DNA of 64,000 bases from Arion vulgaris (lineage: Eukaryota > Mollusca > Gastropoda > Stylommatophora > Arionidae), in contig CM036754.1 in the NCBI GenBank assembly GCA_020796225.1, positions 19,358,867 through 19,422,866 on the forward strand, in the 5' to 3' direction. Shown here in pieces: positions 50,265 to 61,065 of the stretch. Below the pieces are notes generated by a model. It saw only the letters and a program-made list of their open reading frames with translations, made no database searches and was not told the DNA's origin. Position numbers and translations under genes: made by a program. Every line of letters begins with the position of its first letter. Positions within the stretch are counted from its first letter, which is position 1.

Positions 50265-51537
50265 AACATCGGGAAAGAAGGCAAGAGGAAGACCACGGAA
50301 AAGATGATTAGATGGCGTATCAGAATCCTGTGAAAGAGCAAAGATAACAATCACACAAGCCACCAGAACAGCGCAAGACAAAAACAGAAAACCACGACAC
50401 TGGGCAACAACCCGGTAGCAGTATGACGACACTGGGAAACAACCCGGTAGCAGTATGACGACACTGGGAAACAACCCGGTAGCAGTATGACGACACTGGG
50501 AAACAACCCGGTAGCAGTATGACGACACTGGGCAACAACCCGGTAGCAGTATGACGACACTGGGAAACAACCCGGTAGCAGTATGACGACACTGGGAAAC
50601 AACCCGGTAGCAGTATGACGACACTGGGAAACAACCCGGTAGCAGTATGACGACACTGGGAAACAACCCGGTAGCAGTATGACGACACTGGGAAACAACC
50701 CGGTAGCAGTATGACGACACTGGGAAACAACCCGGTAGCAGTATGACGACACTGGGAAACAACCCGGTAGCAGTATGACGACACTGGGAAACAACCCGGT
50801 AGCAGTGTGATGACACTGGGAAACAACCCGGTAGCAGTATGACGACACTGGGAAACAACCCGGTAGCAGTATGACGACACTGGGAAACAACCCGGTAGCA
50901 GTATGACGACACTGGGAAACAACCCGGTAGCAGTATGACGACACTGGGCAACAACCCGGTAGCAGTATGACGACACTGGGAAACAACCCGGTAGCAGTGT
51001 GATGACACTGGGAAACAACCCGGTAGCAGTATGATGACACTGGGAAACAACCCGGTAGCAGTGTGATGACACTGGGAAACAACCCGGTAGCAGTATGATG
51101 ACACTGGGAAACAACCCGGTAGCAGTATGACGACACTGGAAAACAACCCGGTAGCAGTATGACGACACTGGGAAACAACCCGGTAGCAGTATGACGACAC
51201 TGGAAAACAACCCGGTAGCAGTATGACGACACTGGGAAACAACCCGGTAGCAGTATGACGACACTGGGAAACAACCCGGTAGCAGTATGACGACACTGGG
51301 CAACAACCCGGTAGCAGTATGACGACACTGGGAAACAACCCGATAGCAGTATGACGACACTGGGAAACAACCCGGTAGCAGTATGACGACACTGGGAAAC
51401 AACCCGGTAGCAGTATGACGACACTGGGCAACAACCCGGTAGCAGTATGACGACACTGGGAAACAACCCGGTAGCAGTATGACGACACTGGGAAACAACC
51501 CGGTAGCAGTGTGATGACAAAAGAAGAAGAAGAATAG
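50265..51537 (+). mobile_element. LINE C-terminus (group 4) with massively expanded 3' end
   Basis: Plus-strand conceptual reading: GKKARGRPRKR-stop-LDGVSE, SCERAKITITQATRTAQDKN, RKPRHWATTR-stop. The 32-bp unit begins in these last codons and is repeated about 35 times (50388-51520), after which the normal end (GTGTGATGACAAAAGAAGAA) appears. The relative at 21853-22064 has the same two ends with only two units. Confidence 0.9.
50388..51520. repeat. 32-bp minisatellite, about 35 copies
   Basis: Unit ACACTGGGAAACAACCCGGT, AGCAGTATGACG; period 32 (50411, 50443). Because no stop word occurs in the reverse of the unit, all three minus frames are open for about 390-450 codons (ILLPGCFPVSSYCYRVVSQC). 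Variants GGGC/GGAA and GTGTGATG mark subsets of units. Confidence 0.97.
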
Positions 51538-51769
51538 AACAATAAGAAAAAAGAAGAGATTTTGATGTCAACATAGGCGTATCATATAGCGATAACAACA
51601 GAGTGTTGGGAGATGGGATGTGAGATGGTAACGCGATTAAGGAGGGAGGGAGGGGGCGAGATTTGGGGGTGGGGGAGGAGATTGAGAAAGATGGAGGAAG
51701 AGAAACAAAAGTGGGGAGAGATGTTTTTATTGACTTGTTTGTAAACCATCTACTTCAAAAGTGTTGCAT
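51538..51769. other. purine-rich spacer
   Basis: GGGAGG/GGAGAGA-rich stretch at about 51640-51720. No gene seen. Confidence 0.5.
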
Positions 51770-51925
51770 AGAAGTCTATTTCCTCTATTGTCTTTTTCCT
51801 AGGTGGATGATGGAATTGGTTGTCCACTCTTGTCGTTAAACGTAGGTGATATTGTCTATCCATATTTTTCTTGGTCTTCTGTCTCTTTTTATTGTATGCT
51901 GTTTTTGGTGGTTGGTTATTTATAC
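51770..51925 (-). mobile_element. LINE C-terminus (group 5), internally deleted
   Basis: Minus strand NQPPKTAYNKKRQKTKKNMD, then RVDNQFHHPPRKKTIE. Same ends as 24910-25240, but the central part (HKHGYN...KLP) is missing. Confidence 0.75.
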
Positions 51926-52049
51926 AAAGAATTAACACAAATTATATAGCTACTTTCAGTGGGAGAGTGGTGACAAAAGGGATGGGGTATGGGACGATGT
52001 GATTAAGCAGATTGCCTTTCATTTTAAAGTGTGTAGGTACACACCGCTT

Positions 52050-52225
52050 AATACGGACCGCTTCGTTCGGTTCACAAATGCAATTTTCTCTAGAGATCCA
52101 ATAGGAGTGTTGCTGAAGCTGCAGAGGCTGTGCTTCGTGCAACATTATCATCAGCTGACGTGCCATTTCTGTGAAGAGTCACCAATCCTTATGAAGAAAG
52201 AAAGGACAATGAAGTGAGTCCTTCG
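52050..52225 (+). mobile_element. SINE-D lacking its head
   Basis: Starts near TACGGACCGCTTCGTTCGGT, then GAGATCCAATAGGAGTGTTG, GTGCTTCGTGCAACATTATC, GCTGACGTGCCATTTCTGTG, AATGAAGTGAGTCCTTCGAC. Confidence 0.8.
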
Positions 52226-52472
52226 ACTTTATATATTTTGTCCCCATATTTTGTTACTGTCTGGTGAGTAATGTATCACTTATCACGCTTCACAAATGTG
52301 TACAATGTAATCAAAGAAACTATCTAAGTCATTGATACATTCAGTAGCATGTCTTCTAATGAACTTCGTCCCTTTTTATTTTTCTTGAAATTCTGATTAA
52401 CATTAACCAGAGGAATAAAATAGAGGGCTAGAGAAGTATCACAGGAGCGTCATTGTGCCCGCGGGCCACTGC

Positions 52473-52737
52473 TCTACAGTGTTTTTTAAAACCGAAGGAT
52501 TTACTTCATTGAACCGGGTTTACCCCATATGGATCGGTCCCTCTCCGCAGAAATGGAACGCCATCTGCCGAAAGTATTGCACAAAGCACGAACTTTGTAG
52601 CTCCGGCAACAATCCTAGGATTCTTGGAAAAACTGCACTCGTGAACAGAACGGCGTGGTCCGGATTCGAACACACTACCTTCGACTCGCAAGGCAAAGGG
52701 CATAACCACTTAGCCACAGAGATCCCTTCTACAGTGT
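52473..52737 (-). mobile_element. SINE-D with 10-bp TSD
   Basis: Body 52483-52727. Minus strand: GGGATCTCTGTGGCTAAGTG, CCTTTGCCTTGCGAGTCGAA, B box GTGTTCGAATCCGG, the full body, and GAAGTAAATCCTTCGGTTTT. TSD TCTACAGTGT lies at 52473-52482 and 52728-52737. Confidence 0.96.
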
Positions 52738-52831
52738 GTTCACTGATGCTATAAGAGCACAGTAGGAAAGTAAATAGGAAAAGTCATATCATGCGTTTGT
52801 TTTATCTGTTATACCTTGATCAGAGAAGCTT

Positions 52832-53045
52832 TTAACCTGTTCGCTGCTACATACTTTCCGAAGACGGAGCTAAACATAGCTACTCTTTATTTCTAGATCA
52901 CAAACGTGAATGTACGCCTATAGCAGTGCCAGTAAAATATATAACGTGTTAACACGTCTTTAGTCCACAGAGAGAGATAATAACAGACGTGTATATCGTG
53001 TTTTTGCAGGAATGGAAAACGTTATTACGCCTTAGCAGCTAAAGC
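52832..53045. mobile_element. piggyBac-like MITE, copy 2
   Basis: TTAA (52832-52835), then CCTGTTCGCTGCTACATAC; the right end is CCTTAGCAGCTAAAGC. The interior matches 34624-34839 (CTACTCTTTATTTCTAGATC, AACACGTCTTTAGTCCACAG). The right flank has lost the target site. Confidence 0.82.
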
Positions 53046-53281
53046 TTTCTAAACTACACAAGTAATAAAGACATACATCTTATTGCAAACACAGGAAAAA
53101 GACAACAAACGTAACAACGTGATAAAGAACAAGACATAGTAAAGACACTGCATCGTATTGTACTTCAGGAAAAAAAACAAATACTACAACGTAGTAAAAA
53201 CAAACATAGTAAAGACACTAATCTAATTGTACTCAGAAAAAGACAACAAATACAACAACGTTATAAAGAAACACAACTAAC

Positions 53282-53595
53282 CGTGCGAAAAATGAGACTG
53301 CAACAGAGTGGACTGGAGACGGCAACGTCGGACTGGATACAGGGCTGGTAGAATTGATCTCCTTTGAAGGCACGTGAAGAGATGTTGTTGAACTACTGTT
53401 TCCAATATGAACATATCCAGGTGTGTGATGGTGCTCTTGTGGTAGCTGGTGGTAATGACTGACTGGTAAGCGGTTAGAGAAGGTCGACGACTGTCCACTA
53501 GAGTCAGATAGAGATGACTGACTACTGGAATTGTCGAAGTGAAGGTCCTGTTGTCCATGCTGGTGACCGCATCCAGCAAGTCGTTCTGCCAGAAT
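53282..53595 (-). CDS. candidate internal exon, Ser/His/Gln-rich protein segment (hypothetical)
   Basis: The best host-gene candidate in the window. On the minus strand a frame is open across 104 codons between a plausible acceptor (TGTATTGTCTTCAG, ending at 53596) and a donor-like ACG/GTTAGT at 53281. The segment starts ILAERLAGCGHQHGQQDL, continues FDNSSSQSSLSDSSGQSS, VSHYHQLPQEHHHTPGYVHI and SSTTSLHVPSK, and ends TSPVSSPTLPSPVHSVAV. This is a low-complexity Ser/Thr/Pro, His and Gln composition typical of disordered regions in signalling or scaffold proteins. It starts in phase 0 and ends in phase 2 (314 bp). No in-window transposon resembles it. No partner exons are visible, so the protein cannot be named and the exon remains a prediction. 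Confidence 0.42.
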
Positions 53596-53689
53596 CTGAA
53601 GACAATACAATCAACTTAGTTTTTAAGGTCGCATAATATATTAGATGAGAAAGGAAGAACAGTGTGTGTGTGGGGGTGTTTATATATAT

Positions 53690-54175
53690 ACCTGTCTGTC
53701 TGTCTGCTTGTTATCCTCTACCTATACCTTAACCTACCTACCTTAACCTATAATACTACTATATTAATACCTACCTACCTACCTTACCTACTGCCTACCC
53801 ACTCCTACCTCGTACCCCACCTTAACCTACTACTAATCTCCTACCTTTAATACCTACCTCTACCTACCTACCTACTACCTACCTTAACCTACCTTAACCT
53901 AACCTACCTTAACCTACCTTAACCTCCTACCTTAACCTACCTACCTTACCCTATCTACCTTAACCTACCTACCTACCCTTTACTCTGACTTCATCTACCT
54001 ACCTACCCACCTTCTGACTATCTGTCTGTCTGTCTAATTATCTGTCTATCTCTCTGTTTGTCTCTCTGTTTGTCTATCTGCTTGCCTATCTGTCAGTCTG
54101 TCTGTCAGTCTGACTGTTTCTCTACCCACTTGTCTGCACGTCTGCCTGTCTCACTACCTGCCTATTTATCTATAT
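53690..54175. repeat. (CTAC)n/(CTTAAC)n and (CTGT)n microsatellites
   Basis: CTACCTACCTTAACC variants dominate at 53715-53995; (TCTGTCTG)n at 54010-54150. Many irregular interruptions. Not a telomeric (CCCTAA) array. Confidence 0.93.
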
Positions 54176-54179
54176 TCAT

Positions 54180-54730
54180 ATTAGACAGTTAATTGTCTAT
54201 TTCTACGTCTCTAAACTAATACCACCATTTTTGGAAACAGGAGAAATCCACCTTAATTTCTTCATTTCAATATCTGGAGTTATTTCTGTCCCATTTGATT
54301 TTTCTTGTGTCCCAAGACATGTTCATTTTAGACGTTAATCACAGCTGGAGGCTAACACATACAACAAAATCTATACGTGGAAACGTCTTTATGGGATAAT
54401 TTATCAGAATATCTTACCACGCACTTCACAAATATCCTTGACGATATATCTGCTTTTATCTTATTAAAATTGTGTGCTTTTTCTCAATTTTATAGCGGAT
54501 TACATTTGTCGTTGAAAGTGTTATGGCACCAGAGTGAAATCTTCTACATGTGAATGTATTATGTGTGAACTGTTAGAAGTGATTGAGTGTTGTGTGGAAG
54601 TCAATTTGTATTGCTTACTTACTTGTGTATTACTATTACTATTATTATTACTCACTATTTTTTGTATGATCGATGTAGGAGAAGACTACAGTAAAACTAT
54701 GAAACAATGGTGAAACATGTACAAATAAAG
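54180..54730. other. unannotated sequence
   Basis: No supported gene. A short (ATT)n run lies at about 54630-54650. Confidence 0.4.
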
Positions 54731-54734
54731 TACT

Positions 54735-54870
54735 GCAGTTTGTTAAAATACAAAAACAATACACAGCAAAGGTTTCGACCAAAAGGTCTTTATCAAGTAA
54801 AGGATACAAGATAGGTGAAGAATTTCATCTCTCGCACAATCACACAATAAGTAGAGTCAAACAAGTTTCT
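54735..54870 (-). mobile_element. hairpin element, copy 3
   Basis: On the minus strand: CCTTTACTTGATAAAGACCT, TTTGGTCGAAACCTTTGC, TGTGTATTG, then AACTGCAGTACTTTATTTGT. The stem GACC/GGTC is perfectly paired here, against GGCC/GGTC in copy 1, a change that keeps the pairing. Confidence 0.8.
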
Positions 54871-54874
54871 AACT

Positions 54875-55390
54875 TACCTAAAATTAAAAAATGTGACTAA
54901 AAACGAATAACGAAATAAATGCACAAAAAAAACTCGAAGTTGAAAAAAGAAGATAAACATTACAAATCAAACATATATATATATAATACATATATACATT
55001 TAACATACACACATATACTAATTTTATAGAGAAGTTTCTATATTGTATCACATTTGTTGATAAATCTCTGAAAATATAAATGGAACTATAATGTATATGT
55101 GATATATATCACAAATATTACTTTCATCTGGTTGTGGAACATAGGGTCTCAACAGTTGCCCTCCACTATTCTCAGTCTCTGGCTATTTTTCTTTATCTCC
55201 CATGATAATCTGGTATCCCTCAGTTCTTCAAGACAACACCTTCACCAGATTATGTTTCAGGCATTTTTCTCTTCCTTAAATGCTTGTCTAGTAACACTGG
55301 ACAATATCTTCTGCAGGGTGTGCCCGACCCACCGTCATTTTCTCCTTCTATTCTAGTTCATCATGGATTCCTACCCTGTTCTTATCGACA
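54875..55390. other. unannotated sequence
   Basis: A short TA-rich run at about 54975. A plus-strand frame of 85 codons (55099-55356) is unrecognised. Confidence 0.4.
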
Positions 55391-55394
55391 GGTC

Positions 55395-55862
55395 TGCATT
55401 TGAAACTCTATTATATCATCTAGTCTCTCTCTCCTTTTCGATCCCCGCCTAGACCGATGAACCAAAGTTTTATCATGAATTGTACCGTTGTTTTTAGGGA
55501 CTCGTCTCTCCGTACAGCTTCTCGTGGAGCCTGTGTTAACGGGCCAGGTTTCGCTTCTCGACCTGCTAACAAATGGCAGTCTTGCAGTATGTGCTCTGCC
55601 GTCATGTCCGCCTTTTAGCAGTGGCACAGGCTAGTTGTGCCAATAGTGAATTTGTTGAACATGTGGACCCGAAGCCTGTTATGGCCAGTACGGAGGCGGA
55701 ATATAACAACTTCTTCTTTACGGGATAGACCATAGTGTCCATCCTTGCTGCTTTGTAGTGGGTGGTCTATTGGCCATTTTTCTTTATACTGCCAGCCGAT
55801 GGTTGGTCTGGCCCATCTCAGTCTGAGAATCCGAAGAAGGCATTTACTGATAAAGATACCCA
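55395..55862 (-). mobile_element. LINE RNase H-type C-terminus
   Basis: Minus strand: RPTIGWQYKEKWPIDHPLQS, SRKEEVVIFRLRTGHNRLRV (the FRLRTGHxxL block typical of LINE RNase H ends), a frame change, TAEHILQDCHLLAGREAKPG, REAVRRDESLKTTVQFMIKL and WFIGLGGDRKGERD-stop. Two or three frame changes. It helps identify the ILQNC/ILQDC ends at 13190 and in the chimeras. Confidence 0.9.
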
Positions 55863-55867
55863 AGTGG

Positions 55868-56114
55868 TGCCGGGGCCAGCAAGGGGAGTAAAGAATAGTA
55901 CCACTGCGACCTACAAGGTATGTCGTAAGAGGTGACTGATGTAGGACATAGGGAAGCTACCTAGTAAATAAAATGCGTCGCATAAATCGGATGTGCTGGC
56001 CTACTTGTAGGCGCATAATGGCACAACGTACAATCGCTCTTATGCTCAAATCACATACAAATCACACAGAGTGGTTAACAAGTGGTTGATATGAAGGTTT
56101 CAAAGAAGAAGGTG
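55868..56114 (+). mobile_element. SINE-C
   Basis: GGCCAGCAAGGGGAGTAAAG, AAGGTATGTCGTAAGAGGTG, GCTACCTAGTAAATAAAATG, GTGCTGGCCTACTTGTAGGC, TCACACAGAGTGGTTAACAA, and an AAGAAGAAGG end. It lies directly 3' of the LINE start. Confidence 0.93.
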
Positions 56115-56149
56115 ATAAAGGTATGAATCGTATTTGTATTTTACTTAAT

Positions 56150-58012
56150 GACTCGCCATATTTCCAACCATACAACACGAGTCATTCCACATTTCCAACC
56201 ATACAATACGAGTCGTGCCATATTTCCAACCATACAACACGAGTCGTGCCATATTTCCAACCATACAACACGAGTCGTGCCATATTTCCAACCATACAAT
56301 ACGAGTCGTGCCATATTTCCAACCATACAACACGAGTCGTGCCATATTTCCAACCATACAACACGAGTCATGCCATATTTCCAACCATACAACACGAGTC
56401 GTGCCATATTTCCAACCATACAATACGAGTCGTGCCATATTTGCAACCATACAACACGAGTCGTGCCATATTTCCAACCATACAATACGAGTCGTGCCAT
56501 ATTTCCAACCATACAACACGAGTCGTGCCATATTTCCAACCATACAACACGAGTCGTGCCATATTTCCAACCATACAATACGAGTCGTGCCATATTTCCA
56601 ACCATACAACACGAGTCGTGCCATATTTCCAACCATACAACACGAGTCGTGCCATATTTGCAACCATACAACACGAGTCGTGCCATATTTCCAACCATAC
56701 AACACGAGTCGTGCCATATTTCCAACCATACAACACGAGTCGTGTCCATATTTCAACCATACAATGATAGTCGTCCATATTTCAACCATACAATACGAGT
56801 CGTGCCATATTTTCCAACCATAGCAACACGAGTCGTGCCATATTTCACCATACATCACGAGTTCGCTTCTATTTCAACCATACAACTAGAGTCTGACATA
56901 TTTCAACAACAACACGAGTCGTGCCATATTTCCAACCATACAACACGAGTCGGACATATTTCACTCATACAACACGAGTCGTGCCCATATTTCCAACCAT
57001 ACAACACGAGTCTGCCATATTTCCAACCATAAACACTAGTCGACATATTTCCAACCATACAACACGAGTCATGCCATATTTCAACCATACAACACGAGTC
57101 TGCCATATTTCAACCATACAATACGAGTCGTGCCATATTTTACCTTACAACACGAGTCTGCCATTTTGCAACCATACAACACGAGTCGTGCAGCCATTTC
57201 AACCATACAACACGAGTCGTGCATATTTCAACCATACAACACGAGTCATGCCATATTTCCAACCATACAACACTAGTCGTGCCATATTTCCAACCATAAC
57301 AACACGAGTCTGCCAATCTTAACCATACAAACTAGTCGTGCCATATTCCCAACCATACAACACGAGTCGTGCCATATTTCCAACCTACAACACGAGTCGT
57401 GCCATATTTCACATACAACACGAGGTGGCATATTTCCAACCATACAACACGAGTGGGCCATATTTCCAACATACAAGCACGAGTCGTGCCATATTTCAAC
57501 CATACAACACGAGTCCGCACATATTTCAACCATACAACACGAGTCGCCATATCAACCATACAACACTAGTCGTGCCATATTCCAACTATGCAACACGAGT
57601 CGTGCCATATTTCAACCTACAACACGAGTCGTCCATATTCCAACCATACAACACGAGTCTGCATTATTTCCAACGCATACAACACGAGTCGTGCCATATT
57701 TCAACATACATTACGAGTCTGCCTATTTCCAACCATACAACACTAGTCATTCCACATTTCCAACCATACAACACGAGTCGTGCCATATTTCCAACCATAC
57801 AACACGAGTCATGCCATATTTCCAACCATACAACACTAGTCGTGCCATATTTCCAACCATACAACACGAGTCGTGCCATATTTCCAACCATACAACACGA
57901 GTCGTGACATATTTCCAACCATACAACACTAGTCTTTGCCATATTTCCAACCATACAATACGAGTCGCGCCATATTTCCAACCATACAACACTAGTCATT
58001 CTACATTTCCGT
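56150..58012. repeat. 31-bp minisatellite, about 60 copies
   Basis: Unit GTCGTGCCATATTTCCAACC, ATACAACACGA; period 31 (56221, 56252). The left 600 bp and right 270 bp are nearly perfect; 56745-57725 contains dozens of short deletions and insertions. A variant unit with CATTCCACATTTCC occurs at both edges (about 56182 and 57748, with CATTCTACATTTCC at 57998). Open frames of up to 294 codons on both strands come from the unit. Confidence 0.97.
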
Positions 58013-58014
58013 TG

Positions 58015-58225
58015 AATTTTATCATATTTTCATATTTCATTGTTATCTAAATACGAGTTTGTAACTGGAAATAAACATCAATGAAAAACAGAAAGAAAAT
58101 ATTGAATGGAATAAACCACAAAGAACAAAATGTAGAAATAAAAAATAAAATATATATATATATATATATATACTCATACAAGACATTGTGCCGATAACCA
58201 ATATGTCATCTCCTGATGGATCCTT
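58015..58225. other. spacer with (TA)n
   Basis: (TA)n at 58150-58172. No gene seen. Confidence 0.5.
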
Positions 58226-58227
58226 AA

Positions 58228-58690
58228 TCATCATCATGTAGCATGTCCTTTGTAGAACATCACTTCCATCATGATGAAAATGAAAATGAAAATCGTGGCA
58301 TATCCTTTACAGGATGTAGCCTTCAACCACAGTAAACGAGTAGTTGATTTTTAAGCACCACTTATACGTTCAGTAGTTTACCATTATTTTCGGAACGGTG
58401 AGGTCTATTTTTACTTTTCGTAAAAATCCTTCGGATACGAATTTGCTTAATAACTTGCCCGTCGTGGAGTTTGAACCAGGTACGCCTGGGTTGTAATTGA
58501 GCTCACTACCGCTTGAGCTACAGGCGCTCACTCCATCTTAGTCTGCCTGGAAAAACTCCAGCAAGTTCTCCCGACTCATCTAACTCAAGGTTTCTTTGAT
58601 GTCGTACTGCCAGCTTCGTCTTGGTCTTCCCCTGCCTCTACCTTCAGGAACCCTTTACTTTTCTATTACCGTTTTCTCCAAGTGACCGTG
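58228..58690 (-). mobile_element. LINE C-terminus (group 8-like) interrupted by SINE-F
   Basis: Minus strand: KRHGHLEKTVIEK-stop-RVPEG, RGRGRPRRSWQYDIKETL, MSRENLLEFFQAD (58545-58685). The remainder, ending in a short (GATGAT) tail, lies beyond the SINE-F at about 58228-58280. Confidence 0.82.
58281..58532 (-). mobile_element. SINE-F
   Basis: Minus strand: GCGCCTGTAGCTCAAGCGGT, CCTGGTTCAAACTCCACG, GGCAAGTTATTAAGCAAATT, GACCTCACCGTTCCG, TGAACGTATAAGTGGTGC, GTAAAGGATATGCCACG. Confidence 0.93.
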
Positions 58691-58964
58691 TCGTTTCTAT
58701 CTATACTCTCTTCGTGTCCCGATTGACACACAAAACTTCCACAAGAGACTTCCACTGTTGCCGTTCTGCTGCCTTTCTATCAACCGTCTCCAACGTCAGG
58801 TCACACTCCTTTAACTTTCCACCGTTCTTCTCCATGTTTCATTTGGACGTCCAGGCATTCTCTTCCCATCCACTGTCCATCTGAGAGCTGTCCTAGCCAA
58901 TGCCCCCACTGGCATACGATCATGTCGTTTAACGTGACCGAAATATCTCATTTTCCGGGACATC
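58690..58964 (-). mobile_element. LINE C-terminus (group 9)
   Basis: Minus strand: RKMRYFGHVKRHDRMPVGAL, ARTALRWTVDGKRMPGRPNE, TWRRTVES-stop, then WKFCVSIGTRRE. A hAT MITE is inserted at its upstream side. Confidence 0.87.
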
Positions 58965-59145
58965 ATCCTGTTCAGTGGCGGCTCGTCTATGAGGGCCAGT
59001 GGGGCCGGACCCCACCAAGAATAATGTATATCGTGTATTTATTATTTATTAAATTAAAATATAGCAATCTAAAACCATGATTTATCCGGAACAAAATGTC
59101 TGGCCCCACCAGCAACAATTATCACGAGCCGCCACTGATTCTGTT
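58965..59145. mobile_element. hAT-type MITE, family 2, second copy
   Basis: Body 58973-59137 (165 bp): CAGTGGCGGCTCGT to ACGAGCCGCCACTG, with the interior as in 24694-24859. TSD ATCCTGTT/ATTCTGTT (7 of 8 match) at 58965-58972 and 59138-59145. Confidence 0.95.
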
Positions 59146-59364
59146 TATGCGCTAATGATGGATCATTGAAAACTAAACATACAAACACTGAAGTATTGGG
59201 AAGTTAAAAAGTACACGAACAGACTAGATACACGTTTTCATTACAAGACATTTTGTAATGCAAAGTACACAAGAAATATACGTTATGCAAACAATGAGAC
59301 TATAATTAAAGAATTGTTCAAGTAACACTAAAGGAGTTTCACTGTTGATAAATTTTTCTTTCTT

Positions 59365-59618
59365 CGTTCTTCTTCTTCGTATGCTCCATATCGTCCACTT
59401 GTTAAAAACTCTCTGTGATTTGTATGTGATCTGAGCCTAGAGTGATTGCACATTGTGTCAGTTATGCGCCTACAAGTAGGCCAGCACATCTGATTTCTGC
59501 GCTACTTTTTATTTACTAGGGTAGCATCCCTAGTCTCTACATTAGTGGCCTCTTAGGATATGTCTTGTAGGTAGCAGTGGCACTATTCGTTGCTGCCCTT
59601 GTGGACCCTGGCACCACG
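59365..59618 (-). mobile_element. SINE-C
   Basis: Minus strand: CACAAGGGCAGCAACGAATA, AGACATATCCTAAGAGGCCA, CCCTAGTAAATAAAAAGTAG, CTGGCCTACTTGTAGGCGCA, and a GAAGAAGAAGAACG end. Confidence 0.92.
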
Positions 59619-59619
59619 C

Positions 59620-60033
59620 GTTGAGAAGTTTGAAATTCAAACGAATCCAAACAACAACACACCAATAAATTGAAAAACCTTGAAAAAAAATGAAACGAGA
59701 AAATTAAGAATTTCACAAAGATAAGAAAAATCAGAAAGACGTTCTAATTTCATTAAATAGAGTCAGCAGTTGAATTGAACTTTAAGAAGAGCTAGAATCT
59801 CAAAAACTGACTTGAGATAGAGACTTTCAGACTGGATGTGATGGAAGCTTTCTGAAAAGGAAAAGCTGTATGAAAAAAAAGTATGATGACAAACATCAGA
59901 ATAAAAAATATACTATCTGCCAGCGACGAATAAATCCAACATTTTTTTTTATTTTGTTTTACAGTTATATTATGACTTCAAGTTTCGGGATGCAATGACG
60001 GCTCGTTCGTCCTACTTATAGTCAGGACCAGGT
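59620..60033. other. unannotated sequence
   Basis: No supported gene. A-rich patches. Confidence 0.4.
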
Positions 60034-60034
60034 C

Positions 60035-60250
60035 CTTGTTAACCACTCTTTGTGATCTGTACGTGATCTGAGTCTAAGAGCTATTGTACGTTGTGTCAGT
60101 TATGCGCCTACAAGTAGGACATCAAATTCGATTTCTGCGCTGCTTTTTATTTACTGGGGTAGCTTCCCTATGCCTCTACCTCAATCGTCTCTTATTTCGT
60201 CTAGTAGGTTGCAGTGTTACTATTCTTTGCTCCCCTTGCGAGCCCTGGGA
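60035..60250 (-). mobile_element. SINE-C lacking the extreme 3' end
   Basis: Minus strand: TCGCAAGGGGAGCAAAGAAT, GACGAAATAAGAGACGATTG, CCCCAGTAAATAAAAAGCAG, GTACAATAGCTCTTAGACTC and AAAGAGTGGTTAACAAGG. Confidence 0.9.
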
Positions 60251-60254
60251 ACAC

Positions 60255-61010
60255 ACGGTTGGACTTCTTGGATTTGAATATAGCCTTCAGAAACCAAACT
60301 CATCAAAAACAGTTCACAAGAACATCCATGAAACTGGAATCAAATATACAAAGCCTACATTCTGGCACAGGAAACAAGAGAACAAACTCATATTCTCTTG
60401 GGGATCAAATTAACTCAAATCCTTCCCCTCTCTTACACCCTCACCTTTAATTGTTGCATCTTTTAAGATATCAATAATACACACCAACACAAACAAACAT
60501 ACAAGCACACACCACAAGCACACACCACAACACATACAAATATACATTCTTTTCAAGTAATTTTTAATTTCATAAAATATTGATTTATTTCGAATTTTAC
60601 TTTACTCAAATCTTTGTCTCTTTCTCCTCAAAATACTTTCATTATCAGCTGTACTTTATCGACCATATTTTGACCATTTCTAATAACTTTCTTAGTTTAT
60701 GGTTGGCGTTTTTCATCCTTCCTTCCGATGTGCCCAATCTAGAAACAAATATCAGTTTAGTCCCTCCGTGCGTCTCCATTAATGGACCAGGACAAGACTA
60801 AAATATATTAGTGATTTACTGGACGAAGGATAGATAGTACACACAACATCAACACACATAGTCTGTGCTGTTTCATCTATTCGTAAAATAAAGTGTGTAC
60901 AACTAAATCTATAGATTTCTATTAATAAATTGGTGCTAAGTATTCAGAAAGTCTTCTAGAGTCAATATTTATCAGCCGGGTTTCTTTTATATAAGAGTCA
61001 ATCATGATGA
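60255..61010. other. unannotated sequence
   Basis: An open frame at 60580-60801 (plus) is unrecognised. CACAAGCACACACCA repeats at about 60505-60535. Confidence 0.4.
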
Positions 61011-61014
61011 GTCT

Positions 61015-61030
61015 GTGCGCTTTATTCGTA

Positions 61031-61065
<35 letters not shown>

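Noticed and set aside
50196..51598. Three long minus-strand open frames (about 390-450 codons each) rich in LLPGCFPVSSYCYRV
   Set aside because: They are the three frames of one 32-bp unit that has no stop word in reverse. All three frames being open together, and a known LINE-end origin, rule out a normal gene.
53277..53579. Alternative 100-codon minus-strand frame overlapping the candidate exon
   Set aside because: Same strand, different frame. Its composition is less protein-like and it lacks the acceptor-phase agreement of the chosen frame.
53715..53995. Interstitial telomere (CTTAACC-rich tract)
   Set aside because: The motif is CTTAACCTAC/CTACC, not CCCTAA repeats; it is an ACCT-type microsatellite.
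56123..58050. Many open frames up to 294 codons on both strands (HISNHTTRVVPYFQPYNTSRA and the reverse)
   Set aside because: Produced by the 31-bp unit cycling through frames; they end wherever indels occur. No domain, start context or splice support.
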